From: Bradyrhizobium sp. OK095
Lineage (GTDB): Bacteria; Pseudomonadota; Alphaproteobacteria; Rhizobiales; Xanthobacteraceae
Direction: 5' to 3'
DNA: 64,000 nt
Assembly (NCBI RefSeq): GCF_900109945.1
Contig: NZ_FOBX01000001.1
Location: forward strand, 434,001 to 498,000
The notes beneath the pieces were generated by a model. It made no database searches, was not told where the DNA came from, and worked only from the letters and a program-made list of their open reading frames with translations. The position numbers and the translations under genes were made by a program. Positions 1-7,984 of this stretch are shown here, in pieces. Position 1 is the stretch's first letter; every line of letters begins with the position of its first letter.

Positions 1-2
1 GC

Positions 3-518
3 ATCGATCCCAACAAGGATATCGACTGGCGCGCCTATCCCGGCAATCTCCTCAACGTCGCGGTGGAGAAGGGCGAGGTGCAGGCCTTCCTGTCGTCGGA
101 CCCGCTGGGTTATCTCTGGCTCAAGGACAGCCAGTACAAGGAGGTCGCCTCGAATCTCGACGGTGAATATCGCGACAAGAGCTGCTGCATCCTTGGCCTG
201 CGCGGCTCGCTCGTGCGCGAGGAGCCGCAGGTCGCGCGCGCCCTCACGCAGGCGCTGCTCGATGCCGCGATGTTCACCGCGCAGAATCCGTCTGTGACGG
301 CAAAATCGTTCCAGCCTTACGCGCCGAAGACGGCATCGCTCGCCGATATCGAGGGCATGGTGCGCTACCATACCCACCACCATCATCCCGTCGGCGAAGT
401 GCTGAAGCGTGAGCTGAAGGCCTATGCCGACGATCTCAAGAGCGTGCAGGTCTTCAAGCAGAGCACCGATACGGCCAAATTCGCGGAGCGCATCTATGTC
501 GACGTATTCGCTGTCTGA
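3..518 (+). CDS. ABC transporter substrate-binding protein, NitT/TauT type (5' truncated)
   Basis: The gene enters the window already open; reading frame 3 is open from the first bases and 171 residues are visible up to the stop. It is the C-terminal part of a periplasmic binding protein of the nitrate/sulfonate/taurine class (NMT1/SBP_bac family), recognised by the C-terminal helices and by its neighbours: a permease starting 23 bp inside its 3' end and then an ATPase. It should bind the solute in the periplasm and deliver it to that permease. An odd feature is a histidine cluster, HTHHHHPVG, about 50 residues from the C terminus. The downstream SsuD-like monooxygenase suggests an organosulfonate ligand; that is inference. 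The signal peptide lies outside the window. Confidence 0.85.
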   Translation: MDPNKDIDWRAYPGNLLNVAVEKGEVQAFLSSDPLGYLWLKDSQYKEVASNLDGEYRDKSCCILGLRGSLVREEPQVARALTQALLDAAMFTAQNPSVTAKSFQPYAPKTASLADIEGMVRYHTHHHHPVGEVLKRELKAYADDLKSVQVFKQSTDTAKFAERIYVDVFAV

Positions 519-1518
519 CGGCCTCGCCTCCGGCGCGCCGCGCCTCTCGCGCACTCCGGTTCTTGCGAGTTGGCTCCGGGAATCCGGCGTCGGCGTGCTC
601 GCCAGCATTGCCTGGATGGCCTTTGGCCTGTCCTGCCTGTGGTGGGAGGACCTCGGCGACTGGTCGCGCACCCATTCGCTCGGCATTGCCGCCTTCATCG
701 TCGCCGCAATCGCCTTGTTCGGCACGGTCGGCGCCGATTATCTGGGCTCCGCGGGCAAGGCCTTGCGCCAGCGCGCGCCGTGGCTCGTTGCGCTCGGTGC
801 GTTCCTGACGTTGTGGGAAGTTGCCACCGCAAAATTCGCATGGCTGCCGCTGCCGTTCTTTCCGCCGCCGCAATCGATCATCGAGGTCTATACCGATGAT
901 CTGCCAAAGCTGCTCGACAGCGTGTTTGCCTCGGTCAAGCTTCAGCTCGGCGGCTATCTGATCGGCGCGACGGTTGGCTTCCTGACCGGCGTCTCGATCG
1001 GCTGGTCGCGTGCGGTCGGCTATTGGGTGCATCCGGTGCTGCGCTTCATCGGCCCGCTGCCGGCAACCGCCTGGCTGCCGATCGCCTTCTTCACGTTTCC
1101 ATCGAGCTGGAGCGCCTCGACCTTCCTGATCGCGCTCGCGACCGGCTTCCCCGTCACCGTGCTGACCTGGTCGGGCGTCGCAAGCGTCAGCAACGCCTAT
1201 TACGACGTCGCGCGCACGCTGGGGGCAAAACCGTCCTTCCTGGTGCTGAAGGTTGCCATCCCCGCAGCACTCCCACACGTGTTCGTCGGCCTGTTCATGG
1301 GGCTCGGCTCGTCGTTCGCCGTGTTGGTCGTCGCCGAGATGATCGGCGTTAAGGCCGGCCTCGGCTGGTACCTGCAATGGGCGCAGGGGTGGGCCGCTTA
1401 CGCCAACATGTATGCGGCGCTGATCGTGATGTCGCTGCTCTGCTCCGGCGCGATCACGCTGCTGTTTTCGATCCGCGACCGCCTGCTGGTCTGGCAGAAG
1501 GGGACTGTGAAATGGTAG
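496..1518 (+). CDS. ABC transporter permease, sulfonate/taurine type
   Basis: A 340-residue inner-membrane permease of the binding-protein-dependent transport family (BPD_transp_1). I chose the ATG at 496, overlapping the preceding binding-protein gene by 23 bp, because the longer open frame back to 424 has no membrane or family sequence. The first 110 residues carry extra hydrophobic segments, so it is longer than the usual roughly 260-residue SsuC/TauC. The EAA cytoplasmic loop is visible near residues 235-255 (ARTLGAKPSF...IPAALP), the site that docks the ATPase. It forms the channel for the solute captured by the upstream binding protein and overlaps the ATPase gene by 7 bp, indicating translational coupling. 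Confidence 0.9.
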   Translation: MSTYSLSDGLASGAPRLSRTPVLASWLRESGVGVLASIAWMAFGLSCLWWEDLGDWSRTHSLGIAAFIVAAIALFGTVGADYLGSAGKALRQRAPWLVALGAFLTLWEVATAKFAWLPLPFFPPPQSIIEVYTDDLPKLLDSVFASVKLQLGGYLIGATVGFLTGVSIGWSRAVGYWVHPVLRFIGPLPATAWLPIAFFTFPSSWSASTFLIALATGFPVTVLTWSGVASVSNAYYDVARTLGAKPSFLVLKVAIPAALPHVFVGLFMGLGSSFAVLVVAEMIGVKAGLGWYLQWAQGWAAYANMYAALIVMSLLCSGAITLLFSIRDRLLVWQKGTVKW

Positions 1519-2312
1519 CCGCAACTGCACTGGCCGAAATCACGACACCGCCGGCCGCCGGCGCCGCGCTCGACATCGAGCAGGTCAGCCACGCCTTCGA
1601 CATCGATGGTGTCGAGTTGCCGGTGCTCAGCGACGTCAGCCTCTCCGTCGAGCCCGGCGAGTTCGTCGCGCTGCTCGGCCCGTCCGGCTGCGGCAAGTCG
1701 ACCTTGCTGCGGCTCGTTGCTGGCCTCGACAAGCCCGGGGCGGGAAGCTTGCGCGAGGACGAGGTTCGCATCAGACGCCCGCATCCCTCGCGCGTCGTCG
1801 TGTTCCAGGATCCGACGCTGTTTCCGTGGCGTACGGTCTGGGACAACGTCGCGCTCGGGCTCGAAGCGCAGGGCATTTTGAAGAGCCAGCGTCATCGCGT
1901 GGACGATGCGCTCGATCTCGTCGGGCTATCGGACTTCTGCACCGCCTATCCGCACCAGCTCTCCGGCGGCATGGCGCAGCGCGTCGCGCTGGCGCGGGCG
2001 CTGGTCAACGATCCCAAAATCCTCATCCTCGACGAGCCGCTGGGAAAACTGGACTCGCTGACCCGCATCACCATGCAGGCCGAGCTGGTCTCGCTCTGGC
2101 AGCGCAAGGGTTTCACCACGCTGCTGGTGACGCATGACGCCGAGGAAGCCCTGGTGCTCGCCAACCGCGTCATCGTGTTCAGCGATCGTCCCGCGCGCGT
2201 GAAGGCCGACATCCGCGTCGACCGGCCCTATCCGCGCCATCGCGGCGATCCTTATTTGGCCGATCTGCGCCGCCAGATCCTCGGCTTGTTGGGGTTGGAC
2301 GCCACATGGTGA
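1512..2312 (+). CDS. ABC transporter ATP-binding protein, sulfonate/taurine type
   Basis: A 266-residue ATPase of the SsuB/TauB class that powers import through the preceding permease. Walker A (GPSGCGKST) lies near residues 56-64, the Q-loop follows at VVFQDPTLFPW, the signature LSGGMAQR lies near 150 and Walker B (ILILDEP) near 171, with a switch histidine in VTHDAEEA. The start at 1512 overlaps the permease stop (ATGGTAG); the longer frame from 1377 lies in the permease gene and is rejected. About 30 residues precede the ABC domain. Its stop overlaps the start of the next gene by 7 bp, so all four genes look co-translated. Confidence 0.93.
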   Translation: MVAATALAEITTPPAAGAALDIEQVSHAFDIDGVELPVLSDVSLSVEPGEFVALLGPSGCGKSTLLRLVAGLDKPGAGSLREDEVRIRRPHPSRVVVFQDPTLFPWRTVWDNVALGLEAQGILKSQRHRVDDALDLVGLSDFCTAYPHQLSGGMAQRVALARALVNDPKILILDEPLGKLDSLTRITMQAELVSLWQRKGFTTLLVTHDAEEALVLANRVIVFSDRPARVKADIRVDRPYPRHRGDPYLADLRRQILGLLGLDATW

Positions 2313-3535
2313 CATCCGTAGCCAAAGGGCGCACGCCCCATAGCGAACCCGATTATATCGCCCGCGCGGAAGCGCTGGCCGAAGGCTTTGCTGTGCGTGC
2401 GGCTGAGCACGACCGCACCGCGAGCTTCCCTTTCGAGAATTTTCGCGAGCTCTCCGAAGCTGGCCTATTGTCTCTGACGGTGCCGGCGGCCTTCGGCGGC
2501 GCCGGTGCCGGTGCGAGATACGCCGCACGCGTCCTCGGCATCGTCGGCAAGGCCTGCGCATCGACGGCGCTGGTGCTGTCGATGCACTACATCAATCATT
2601 TCGTGATGGCACGTAGCCCGGCCTGGCCGGTGCGACTGTCACGCAAGCTCGCCCACGAGACCGTTGAAGGTCTTGCGCTGATCAACGCACTCCGCGTCGA
2701 GCCGGAGCTCGGCTCGCCCGCGCGCGGCGGCCTGCCGGCGACCATCGCGCGCCGTACCGAGACGGGGTGGCGCCTCTCCGGCCACAAGATCTATTCGACG
2801 GGGTCGCCGATCCTGAAATGGTATCTGGTCTGGGCGCGCACGGACGAGGCCGAGCCGCGCGTCGGACAGTTTTTGGCGCCGGCGGGCCTGCCGGGCACGC
2901 GCATCGTCGAGACCTGGGATCATCACGGCCTGCGCGCCAGCGGCAGCCATGACGTCATCTTCGACGACGTCGTGATCCCGCTCGATGCCGAAATCGATGT
3001 CCGCAAGCCCCAGGAGTGGCGTGCACCGGATCCGGTGCAGGCGACCGTCCACACTATTTTCGTCGCGGCGATCTATGACGGCATCGCGCGAGCGGCGCGG
3101 GACTGGCTGGTCAGCTTCCTGAAGACGCGGGCGCCGGCCAGTCTCGGCGCTCCGCTGGCGACCTTGCCGCGCGCCCAGGAAATCCTCGGCGGCATCGAGG
3201 CGCGGCTCGCCGTCAACGCACGTTTGATCGACAGTTTTGCCTCCGATTTCGACGACGGCTTGCAGCTGAGCGCGATCGAGTCCAACATCGTCAAGCTGAC
3301 GGTGACCAATAACGCCGTGGCCGCAGTGGAGGACGCCTTGTCGCCGACCAGCAATCACGGTCTGTCGCGCAAAAATCCGCTGGAGCGGCATTACCGGGAC
3401 GTGCTCTGCGGCCGCGTCCACACCCCCCCAGGACGACACCACGAAAATCACTGCCGGGCGCATTGCGCTCGGTATCTAGCCAATCATCACATGGAGTTCC
3501 CGGATGTCGGTCGAGTTCATCGGCTTTATCGCTAA
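2306..3535 (+). CDS. Acyl-CoA dehydrogenase-family flavoprotein (SfnB/DszC-like), 3' frameshift
   Basis: A flavin-dependent acyl-CoA dehydrogenase fold protein of about 390 residues; the N-terminal helical domain, the central beta domain (GHKIYSTGSPI) and the C-terminal helices (NHGLSRKNPLERHYRDVLCGRVH) are all recognisable. In sulfonate operons such proteins are usually SfnB-like enzymes involved in organosulfur oxidation, so a role with the downstream SsuD-like monooxygenase is likely. As read, the frame runs to 3535 and into the next gene, giving an abnormal tail. A tract of seven C at 3423-3429 is probably one base too long: with six, the frame continues TPQDDTTKITAGRIALGI and stops at 3479, 24 bp before the next start. 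This is either a sequencing error or a genuine late frameshift that spares the catalytic core. Confidence 0.82.
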   Translation: MVTSVAKGRTPHSEPDYIARAEALAEGFAVRAAEHDRTASFPFENFRELSEAGLLSLTVPAAFGGAGAGARYAARVLGIVGKACASTALVLSMHYINHFVMARSPAWPVRLSRKLAHETVEGLALINALRVEPELGSPARGGLPATIARRTETGWRLSGHKIYSTGSPILKWYLVWARTDEAEPRVGQFLAPAGLPGTRIVETWDHHGLRASGSHDVIFDDVVIPLDAEIDVRKPQEWRAPDPVQATVHTIFVAAIYDGIARAARDWLVSFLKTRAPASLGAPLATLPRAQEILGGIEARLAVNARLIDSFASDFDDGLQLSAIESNIVKLTVTNNAVAAVEDALSPTSNHGLSRKNPLERHYRDVLCGRVHTPPGRHHENHCRAHCARYLANHHMEFPDVGRVHRLYR

Positions 3536-4598
3536 CAGCAATGCTTCCGAGACCATCGTGCGCCAGGGGCCGGTGCTCGATCCCGCCTATATCGAGACGG
3601 TCGCGAAGGCGCATGAGCTCGCCGGTTTCGACCGCGCGCTGCTGGCGTTCCATTCGACCACGCCGGATGCGCTCCAGATCGCCCAGCACGTGCTGACCAT
3701 CACCAGGAAGCTCAAGGTGATGATCGCGCAGCGGCCGGGTTTCACGGCGCCGACGCTGCTGGCGCGCCAGCTCGCCACGCTCGACCAGCTTTATGAAGGC
3801 CGCGTCTCGCTGCACGTGATCACCGGCGGCAACGCGATCGAGCTGCGCCAGGACGGCAACACGCTCGACGACAAGGACGAGCGTTACGCCCGGACCAGCG
3901 AATTCCTCGATGTGGTGCGGCTGGAATGGACCAGCGAGAAGCCGTTCAACTACAGCGGCAAGTATTACAACGTCGAGAACGGTTTTTCGCAGGTGAAGCC
4001 GCAGCAAGCGGGCGGCATCTACACCTTCGTTGGTGGTGGCTCCGATGCCGCGATCGAGGTCTCGGGCAAGCATGCCGACACCTTTGCGCTGTGGGGCGAA
4101 TCCTACGCACAGGTGCGCGACGTCACCGCGCGGGTGCGTGTGGCGGCGGCGAAGCATGGAAGGCCGGCGCCCCGTTTCAGCCTGTCGGTGCGGCCGATCC
4201 TCGCCGACACCGAGGAGAAGGCCTGGCAGAAGGCCGAGACGATTCTGGAGCGGGCCACTGCGCTGCAGGACCAGACCGGCTATCGCCGGCCCAATCACGC
4301 AACCGAGGGCGCCAAGCGGCTGCTGGCAGCGGCCGACCAAGGCGCGCGCATCGACAAGCGGCTGTGGACCGAGATCGCGAAGCTCACCGGCGCCAACAGC
4401 AACACCACCGCGCTGGTCGGAACGCCCGAGCAGGTCGCCGAGGTCTTCGCCGACTATTACGACCTCGGCGTCAGCCACTTCCTGATCCGCGGCTTCGATC
4501 CGCTGCCCGATGCCATCGACTACGGCCGCGAGCTGATCCCGCTGACGCGTGAGCTGATTGCCAAGCGTCAGTCCGTTCGCGGCGAGGCGGCGGAATGA
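3504..4598 (+). CDS. LLM-class flavin-dependent monooxygenase, alkanesulfonate (SsuD)-like
   Basis: A 364-residue bacterial-luciferase-fold enzyme close in length to SsuD (about 380). It begins MSVEFIGFIANSNASE, and contains the conserved stretches FDRALLAFHSTTPD, IAQRPGFTAPTLLARQ, GRVSLHVITGGN and GGGSDAAIEVSGKHAD typical of the SsuD/SfnG group. Members use FMNH2 supplied by a separate reductase and O2 to cleave the C-S bond of sulfonates, releasing sulfite and an aldehyde in the cytoplasm. A GGAG ribosome-binding site lies at 3493. It closes the operon with the sulfonate-type ABC transporter; no flavin reductase gene is nearby, so the reductase must be elsewhere. The exact substrate (sulfonate or dimethylsulfone) cannot be told. 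Confidence 0.9.
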   Translation: MSVEFIGFIANSNASETIVRQGPVLDPAYIETVAKAHELAGFDRALLAFHSTTPDALQIAQHVLTITRKLKVMIAQRPGFTAPTLLARQLATLDQLYEGRVSLHVITGGNAIELRQDGNTLDDKDERYARTSEFLDVVRLEWTSEKPFNYSGKYYNVENGFSQVKPQQAGGIYTFVGGGSDAAIEVSGKHADTFALWGESYAQVRDVTARVRVAAAKHGRPAPRFSLSVRPILADTEEKAWQKAETILERATALQDQTGYRRPNHATEGAKRLLAAADQGARIDKRLWTEIAKLTGANSNTTALVGTPEQVAEVFADYYDLGVSHFLIRGFDPLPDAIDYGRELIPLTRELIAKRQSVRGEAAE

Positions 4599-4603
4599 TG
4601 GTC

Positions 4604-4741
4604 TCGTGTCCCGGACGCGGCGCAGCGTGCAACGCTGCTCCGCAGAGCCGGGACCCATGCCGCACACAATGCTCTTGGTTAGATGGGCCCCGGCTCTGCA
4701 GCGCACCGCTGAAGAAGCGCTGCGCTGCGTCCGGGGCACGA
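4604..4741. repeat. Large imperfect inverted repeat (dispersed-palindrome type)
   Basis: The left arm, beginning TCGTGTCCCGGACGC at 4604, and the right arm, ending GCGTCCGGGGCACGA at 4741, are reverse complements over about 54 bases with a few mismatches and one small bulge. A short loop near 4660-4682 separates them. It sits just after the SsuD-like stop and could act as an mRNA 3' stabiliser or bidirectional terminator, but it lacks a T-run. The long, GC-rich design matches the multicopy palindromic elements common in Bradyrhizobium chromosomes; family membership is inferred. The rest of the 4599-4926 gap shows no gene. Confidence 0.8.
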
Positions 4742-4926
4742 GATCTCAGTAACTTATCAAGAGCCCGTGAGATGAGGACGAGTGTCCCGCATCGCTGCTA
4801 TCCCCGAAACGTTCCTTCTGCATTCCTCGCTTTCCACAACACTCCCATTGCTATTTGCACGGCCTCCCTTGCGCCGCGCCGCATCCCCGCAAAAATCATT
4901 CAGACGACCACATCGGGAGACCGGCC

Positions 4927-5772
4927 ATGGGCCTGCAAGAAACAAAAATCGAATCGCTTCCCTTCGTCACCGCCGAACTCAACTACCTCGCACCCGTTTC
5001 CGGCAAACCGCGCACCTACGCGTTCGATCCGCCGCCCGGCGAGCCCAAGAGCACGTCGTTGGCGGAGCCGCATCGGGTGCCGATCTTCGATGCGCGCCTG
5101 ATCGCGCAAAACATCTCGCTCGATCGCGAGGGCTTTGCGCTGGTGCGCCATCCGAACCAGGTGAAGGATTTTTACGACGAGGCGGAGATCAAGGCGGTCT
5201 ACTACCCGGCCGTCGAAGCCTTTCTTCGCGCGACGCTGAAGGCCGATCGCGTCGTCATCTTCGACCATACGGTGCGTCGGCGCGTTGAAGGCGCCGCTGA
5301 CATTCGCGACGGCGGCCCGCGTCAGCCCGCGACGCGCGTCCATGTCGACCAGACCGACGTCTCCGGCGCCAACCGCGTGCGCGAGCATCTCGCCGACGAG
5401 GCTGATGAGCTTTTGAAGGGACGCGTGCAGGTAATCAATCTCTGGCGGCCGATCCGTGGGCCGCTGCGCGATTCACCGCTGGCGATGGCGGACGGCAGCA
5501 CGGTCGCGCCTGACGATCTCGTTGCCTCCGACCTGATCTATCCCAATCGCCGCGGCGAGACCTATTCGGTGAAATACAATCCGAACCACCGCTGGTTCTA
5601 TTTCCCCGAGATGACGCCGGACGAGGCGCTGCTGCTCAAATGCTATGATTCCGCAACCGACGGCCGCACCCGCTTCGGGCCGCACACGGCCTTCGTCGAT
5701 CCGACCACGCCGGCGGATGCCGCGCCGCGCGAAAGCATCGAGATCCGTGCGTTGGTGTTTCACAAACAGTAA
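4927..5772 (+). CDS. CmcJ/NvfI family protein (putative oxygenase/hydroxylase)
   Basis: A 281-residue soluble protein with the hallmarks of the CmcJ/NvfI family: VHVDQTDVSG near residue 138, NLWRPIRGPLRDSPLA near 178, then KCYDS and GPHTAFVDP toward the C terminus. In fungal and Streptomyces relatives these proteins belong to biosynthetic pathways (cephamycin CmcJ, Fe/2-oxoglutarate enzyme NvfI); the HxD and later His residues would fit an iron site. The function in proteobacteria is unknown. The ATG at 4927 is preferred over a longer frame from 4855 because GGGAGA lies upstream and conserved sequence begins there. It stands alone between the sulfonate operon and an RlpA-like gene. Confidence 0.8.
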   Translation: MGLQETKIESLPFVTAELNYLAPVSGKPRTYAFDPPPGEPKSTSLAEPHRVPIFDARLIAQNISLDREGFALVRHPNQVKDFYDEAEIKAVYYPAVEAFLRATLKADRVVIFDHTVRRRVEGAADIRDGGPRQPATRVHVDQTDVSGANRVREHLADEADELLKGRVQVINLWRPIRGPLRDSPLAMADGSTVAPDDLVASDLIYPNRRGETYSVKYNPNHRWFYFPEMTPDEALLLKCYDSATDGRTRFGPHTAFVDPTTPADAAPRESIEIRALVFHKQ

Positions 5773-5875
5773 CAAAGTGTGATGGCGTTGCCGGGCATCG
5801 CCCGGCAGTTCCTGGAACTCAGGGGAACAAAGCGACGTTTGCGGCGCGGGGCAGGGCCAAACCGGGAGCGGTGCC

Positions 5876-6187
5876 GTGCGAGCGCAGACAACACTACTGC
5901 TTTGTCTTACGACTTCATCTCTTGCCTTCATCTCCGCTGCAAACGCCGAGAGCGGGCTTGCCTCGTATTACGGATATGGAAACGCCGGCAAAGGCGAGTT
6001 GACCTGCGCTCACCGCACGCGGCCGTTCGGCAGCGTGCTCAGGGTGTCCTATAGCGGGCGCACCATCCAGTGCCGTGTCAATGATCGCGGCCCGTTCATT
6101 CGTGGGCGGATCGTCGATCTCTCGGTGCCGGCGGCACGTGCGCTCGGCATGATGAGCGCCGGCGTGGTGCGCGTCTCGGTGGAATAG
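5876..6187 (+). CDS. Small secreted RlpA-like double-psi beta-barrel protein
   Basis: A 103-residue protein starting at GTG. A signal peptide of about 23 residues ends AANA, followed by a minimal RlpA domain: ASYYGYGNAGKGELTCAHRT, PFGSVLRVS and the signature RVNDRGPFIRGRIVDLS, which includes the conserved Asp of RlpA lytic transglycosylases. RlpA proteins cleave peptidoglycan lacking stem peptides and act in the periplasm; this one has no SPOR domain and no lipobox, so it is a stand-alone barrel. It is short for the family, and catalytic activity is not proven by sequence. No operon partner is evident; the next gene starts 43 bp downstream and is unrelated. Confidence 0.85.
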   Translation: MRAQTTLLLCLTTSSLAFISAANAESGLASYYGYGNAGKGELTCAHRTRPFGSVLRVSYSGRTIQCRVNDRGPFIRGRIVDLSVPAARALGMMSAGVVRVSVE

Positions 6188-6230
6188 GCCTGATAGCGCG
6201 CTATAGTGCCGCCCACAGCAAGGGGGCGCT

Positions 6231-7400
6231 ATGGCCAAAATCAGGGTGGGACTCGTCGGCTGCGGCTTCGTGTCGGAGCTGCACATGTACGCGTTCCGGC
6301 GCGTCTATGGCGTGGACGTCGAGGTCGCGGCGGTGGCCGCGCGCGGTGACCATGTCGTCGAATTCGCCAACCATCACAAAATCCCGTGCGTCTATCGCAG
6401 CTTTGCCGAACTGATCGCGGACCGCGAGCTCGATGTCGTCGACATCTGCACGCCGCCCAATCTTCACGCCGAGATGATCATCGCCGCCATGCAGGCCGGC
6501 AAGCACGTGATCTGCGAAAAGCCGTTCGCCGGCTATTTCGGCCGCGAGGGCGACGCGCAGCCGATCGGCAAACATGTGCCGAAGGCGCTGATGTATGAGC
6601 GCGTGCTGGAGGAGATGGATGCGACCCGTGCCGCGATCGAGCGCACCGGCAAACTCTTCATGTATGCCGAGGACTGGATCTACGCCCCCGCGGTGACCAA
6701 GACCGCGGAGATCATCAAGGCGACGAAGGACAAAATCCTGTTCATGAAGGGCGAGGAGAGCCATTCCGGCTCGCACGCCGCCCATGCCGCGCAATGGGCG
6801 ATGACCGGCGGCGGCTCGCTGATCCGCATGGGCTGCCATCCGCTCTCGGCGGTGCTTTATCTCAAACAGGTCGAGGCCAAGGCGCGCGGCGAGACCATCC
6901 GCGTCGCTAGCGTCACCGGCGATGTCGGCAACGTCACGGCTGGCCTGAAGCCGGAGGAGCGCACCTACATCAAGGCCAATCCGGTCGACGTCGAGGATTG
7001 GGGCACGCTCACCGCCACCTTCTCGGACGGCACCAAGGCGACCGTGTTCTCCGGCGACATGATCATGGGCGGCGTGCGCAATCTGGTCGAGACCTACACC
7101 AGCGGCGGCTCGCTGTTCGCCAACATCACGCCGAACAATCATCTGATGAGCTACCAGACCTCCGAGGAAAAGCTCGCCAGCGTCTACATCACCGAAAAGG
7201 TCGACCGCAAAACCGGCTGGCAATATGTCTGCCTCGAGGAGGAATGGACGCGGGGCTATTTGCAGGAGATCCAGGATTTCATGGAATGCGTCGCGACGGA
7301 ACGGCAGCCGCTGTCGGACCTCGCGCTGGCGTATGAGACGATCAAGGTGAACTATGCCGGCTATTGGGCGGCGGAGGAGGGGCGGCGGGTCGTGTTGTAA
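6231..7400 (+). CDS. Gfo/Idh/MocA family oxidoreductase
   Basis: A 389-residue NAD(P)-dependent dehydrogenase of the Gfo/Idh/MocA family. The N-terminal Rossmann fold begins RVGLVGCGFVSELH (GxGxxx near residues 9-14), DICTPPNLHAEMI follows, and the family signature CEKPFAGYFG (EKPxxG) lies near residue 96. The C-terminal alpha/beta domain has the usual substrate face. Such enzymes oxidise or reduce sugars, inositols or their derivatives in the cytoplasm. An insertion around residues 100-125 (GREGDAQPIGKHVPKA) is longer than in typical members. AGCAAGGGGGC just upstream serves as ribosome-binding site. There is no sugar transporter beside it, so the substrate cannot be assigned. Confidence 0.88.
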   Translation: MAKIRVGLVGCGFVSELHMYAFRRVYGVDVEVAAVAARGDHVVEFANHHKIPCVYRSFAELIADRELDVVDICTPPNLHAEMIIAAMQAGKHVICEKPFAGYFGREGDAQPIGKHVPKALMYERVLEEMDATRAAIERTGKLFMYAEDWIYAPAVTKTAEIIKATKDKILFMKGEESHSGSHAAHAAQWAMTGGGSLIRMGCHPLSAVLYLKQVEAKARGETIRVASVTGDVGNVTAGLKPEERTYIKANPVDVEDWGTLTATFSDGTKATVFSGDMIMGGVRNLVETYTSGGSLFANITPNNHLMSYQTSEEKLASVYITEKVDRKTGWQYVCLEEEWTRGYLQEIQDFMECVATERQPLSDLALAYETIKVNYAGYWAAEEGRRVVL

Positions 7401-7421
7401 GACGCCGAGCTCACTGACGAC

Positions 7422-7610
7422 CTATTTCTTGACGCGCTTCAATCCCGGCTCGTACTGCGTGCCCATGCTGCCGGAGTCATCCGGATCGGCGGGGTCTTCA
7501 TCTGCCTGCAAGAGTTCCGGATGCTTGCCCGTGAGCAGAAGCTGCTTGCGCATTTCAGCAAGACGCGCGCGGCAAAATTCCTTGTAGAGCAATTCGAATA
7601 TGGCGGGCAT
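7422..7610 (-). CDS. Small hypothetical protein (62 aa)
   Basis: A short minus-strand frame beginning MPAIFELLYKEFCRARLAEM with a GGGGGTGA ribosome-binding site just upstream; an in-frame ATG four codons earlier (7622) is possible. The protein is charged and helical at its N terminus with an acidic, proline-containing middle (ADEDPADPDDSG) and a basic tail. No domain is recognised and no function can be given. It converges on the Gfo/Idh/MocA gene, whose stop is 21 bp away. It is called because the codon pattern and ribosome-binding site look genuine and no competing gene occupies the site. Confidence 0.5.
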   Translation of the reverse strand: MPAIFELLYKEFCRARLAEMRKQLLLTGKHPELLQADEDPADPDDSGSMGTQYEPGLKRVKK

Positions 7611-7622
7611 TGTCACCCCCAT

Positions 7623-7984
7623 CGCTGGAATTCACGGTCTGGAAATGTCTGATACCCGCTGGACGGCTTCGAAATGCGAGCCGGCTTGCCGGTTACGCCA
7701 ACCAAAATCCGGATGGCTGATCTGCTTATACGTACGAAAACGAAGCAGGGTGAATTATCTACATCACACAGTCTAAAAGGCTTTTGTTTCAATAAGACTT
7801 CGTCTCACAACCTGCGCGCGCTGCTGCAGGGCGAAAAATCCAACTACAGCGTGAAAAGGCTTACCGGTAGGTGCAAGCACCGTCCGCTGCAACGGCCCCT
7901 CACCCAGCCCTCTCAGCGCGAGCGAAGCTCGTCGCGGCCCCGTAAGAATGGGGCGAGGGAGGGCCGCGCTGCTCGTGGCTTGCA
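7623..7984. other. Intergenic region, AT-richer, with a palindromic repeat at 7896-7967
   Basis: No convincing gene. The first 270 bases are noticeably AT-richer than the neighbours. From 7896 to 7967 there is a GC-rich imperfect inverted repeat: CGGCCCCTCACCC on the left is answered by GGGCGAGGGAGGGCCG on the right, with an inner hairpin CGAGCGAAGCTCG. This resembles the REP-like elements that often end transcription units in this group. It lies just 3' of the minus-strand binding-protein gene ending at 7985, so it may stabilise or terminate that message. Confidence 0.5.
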
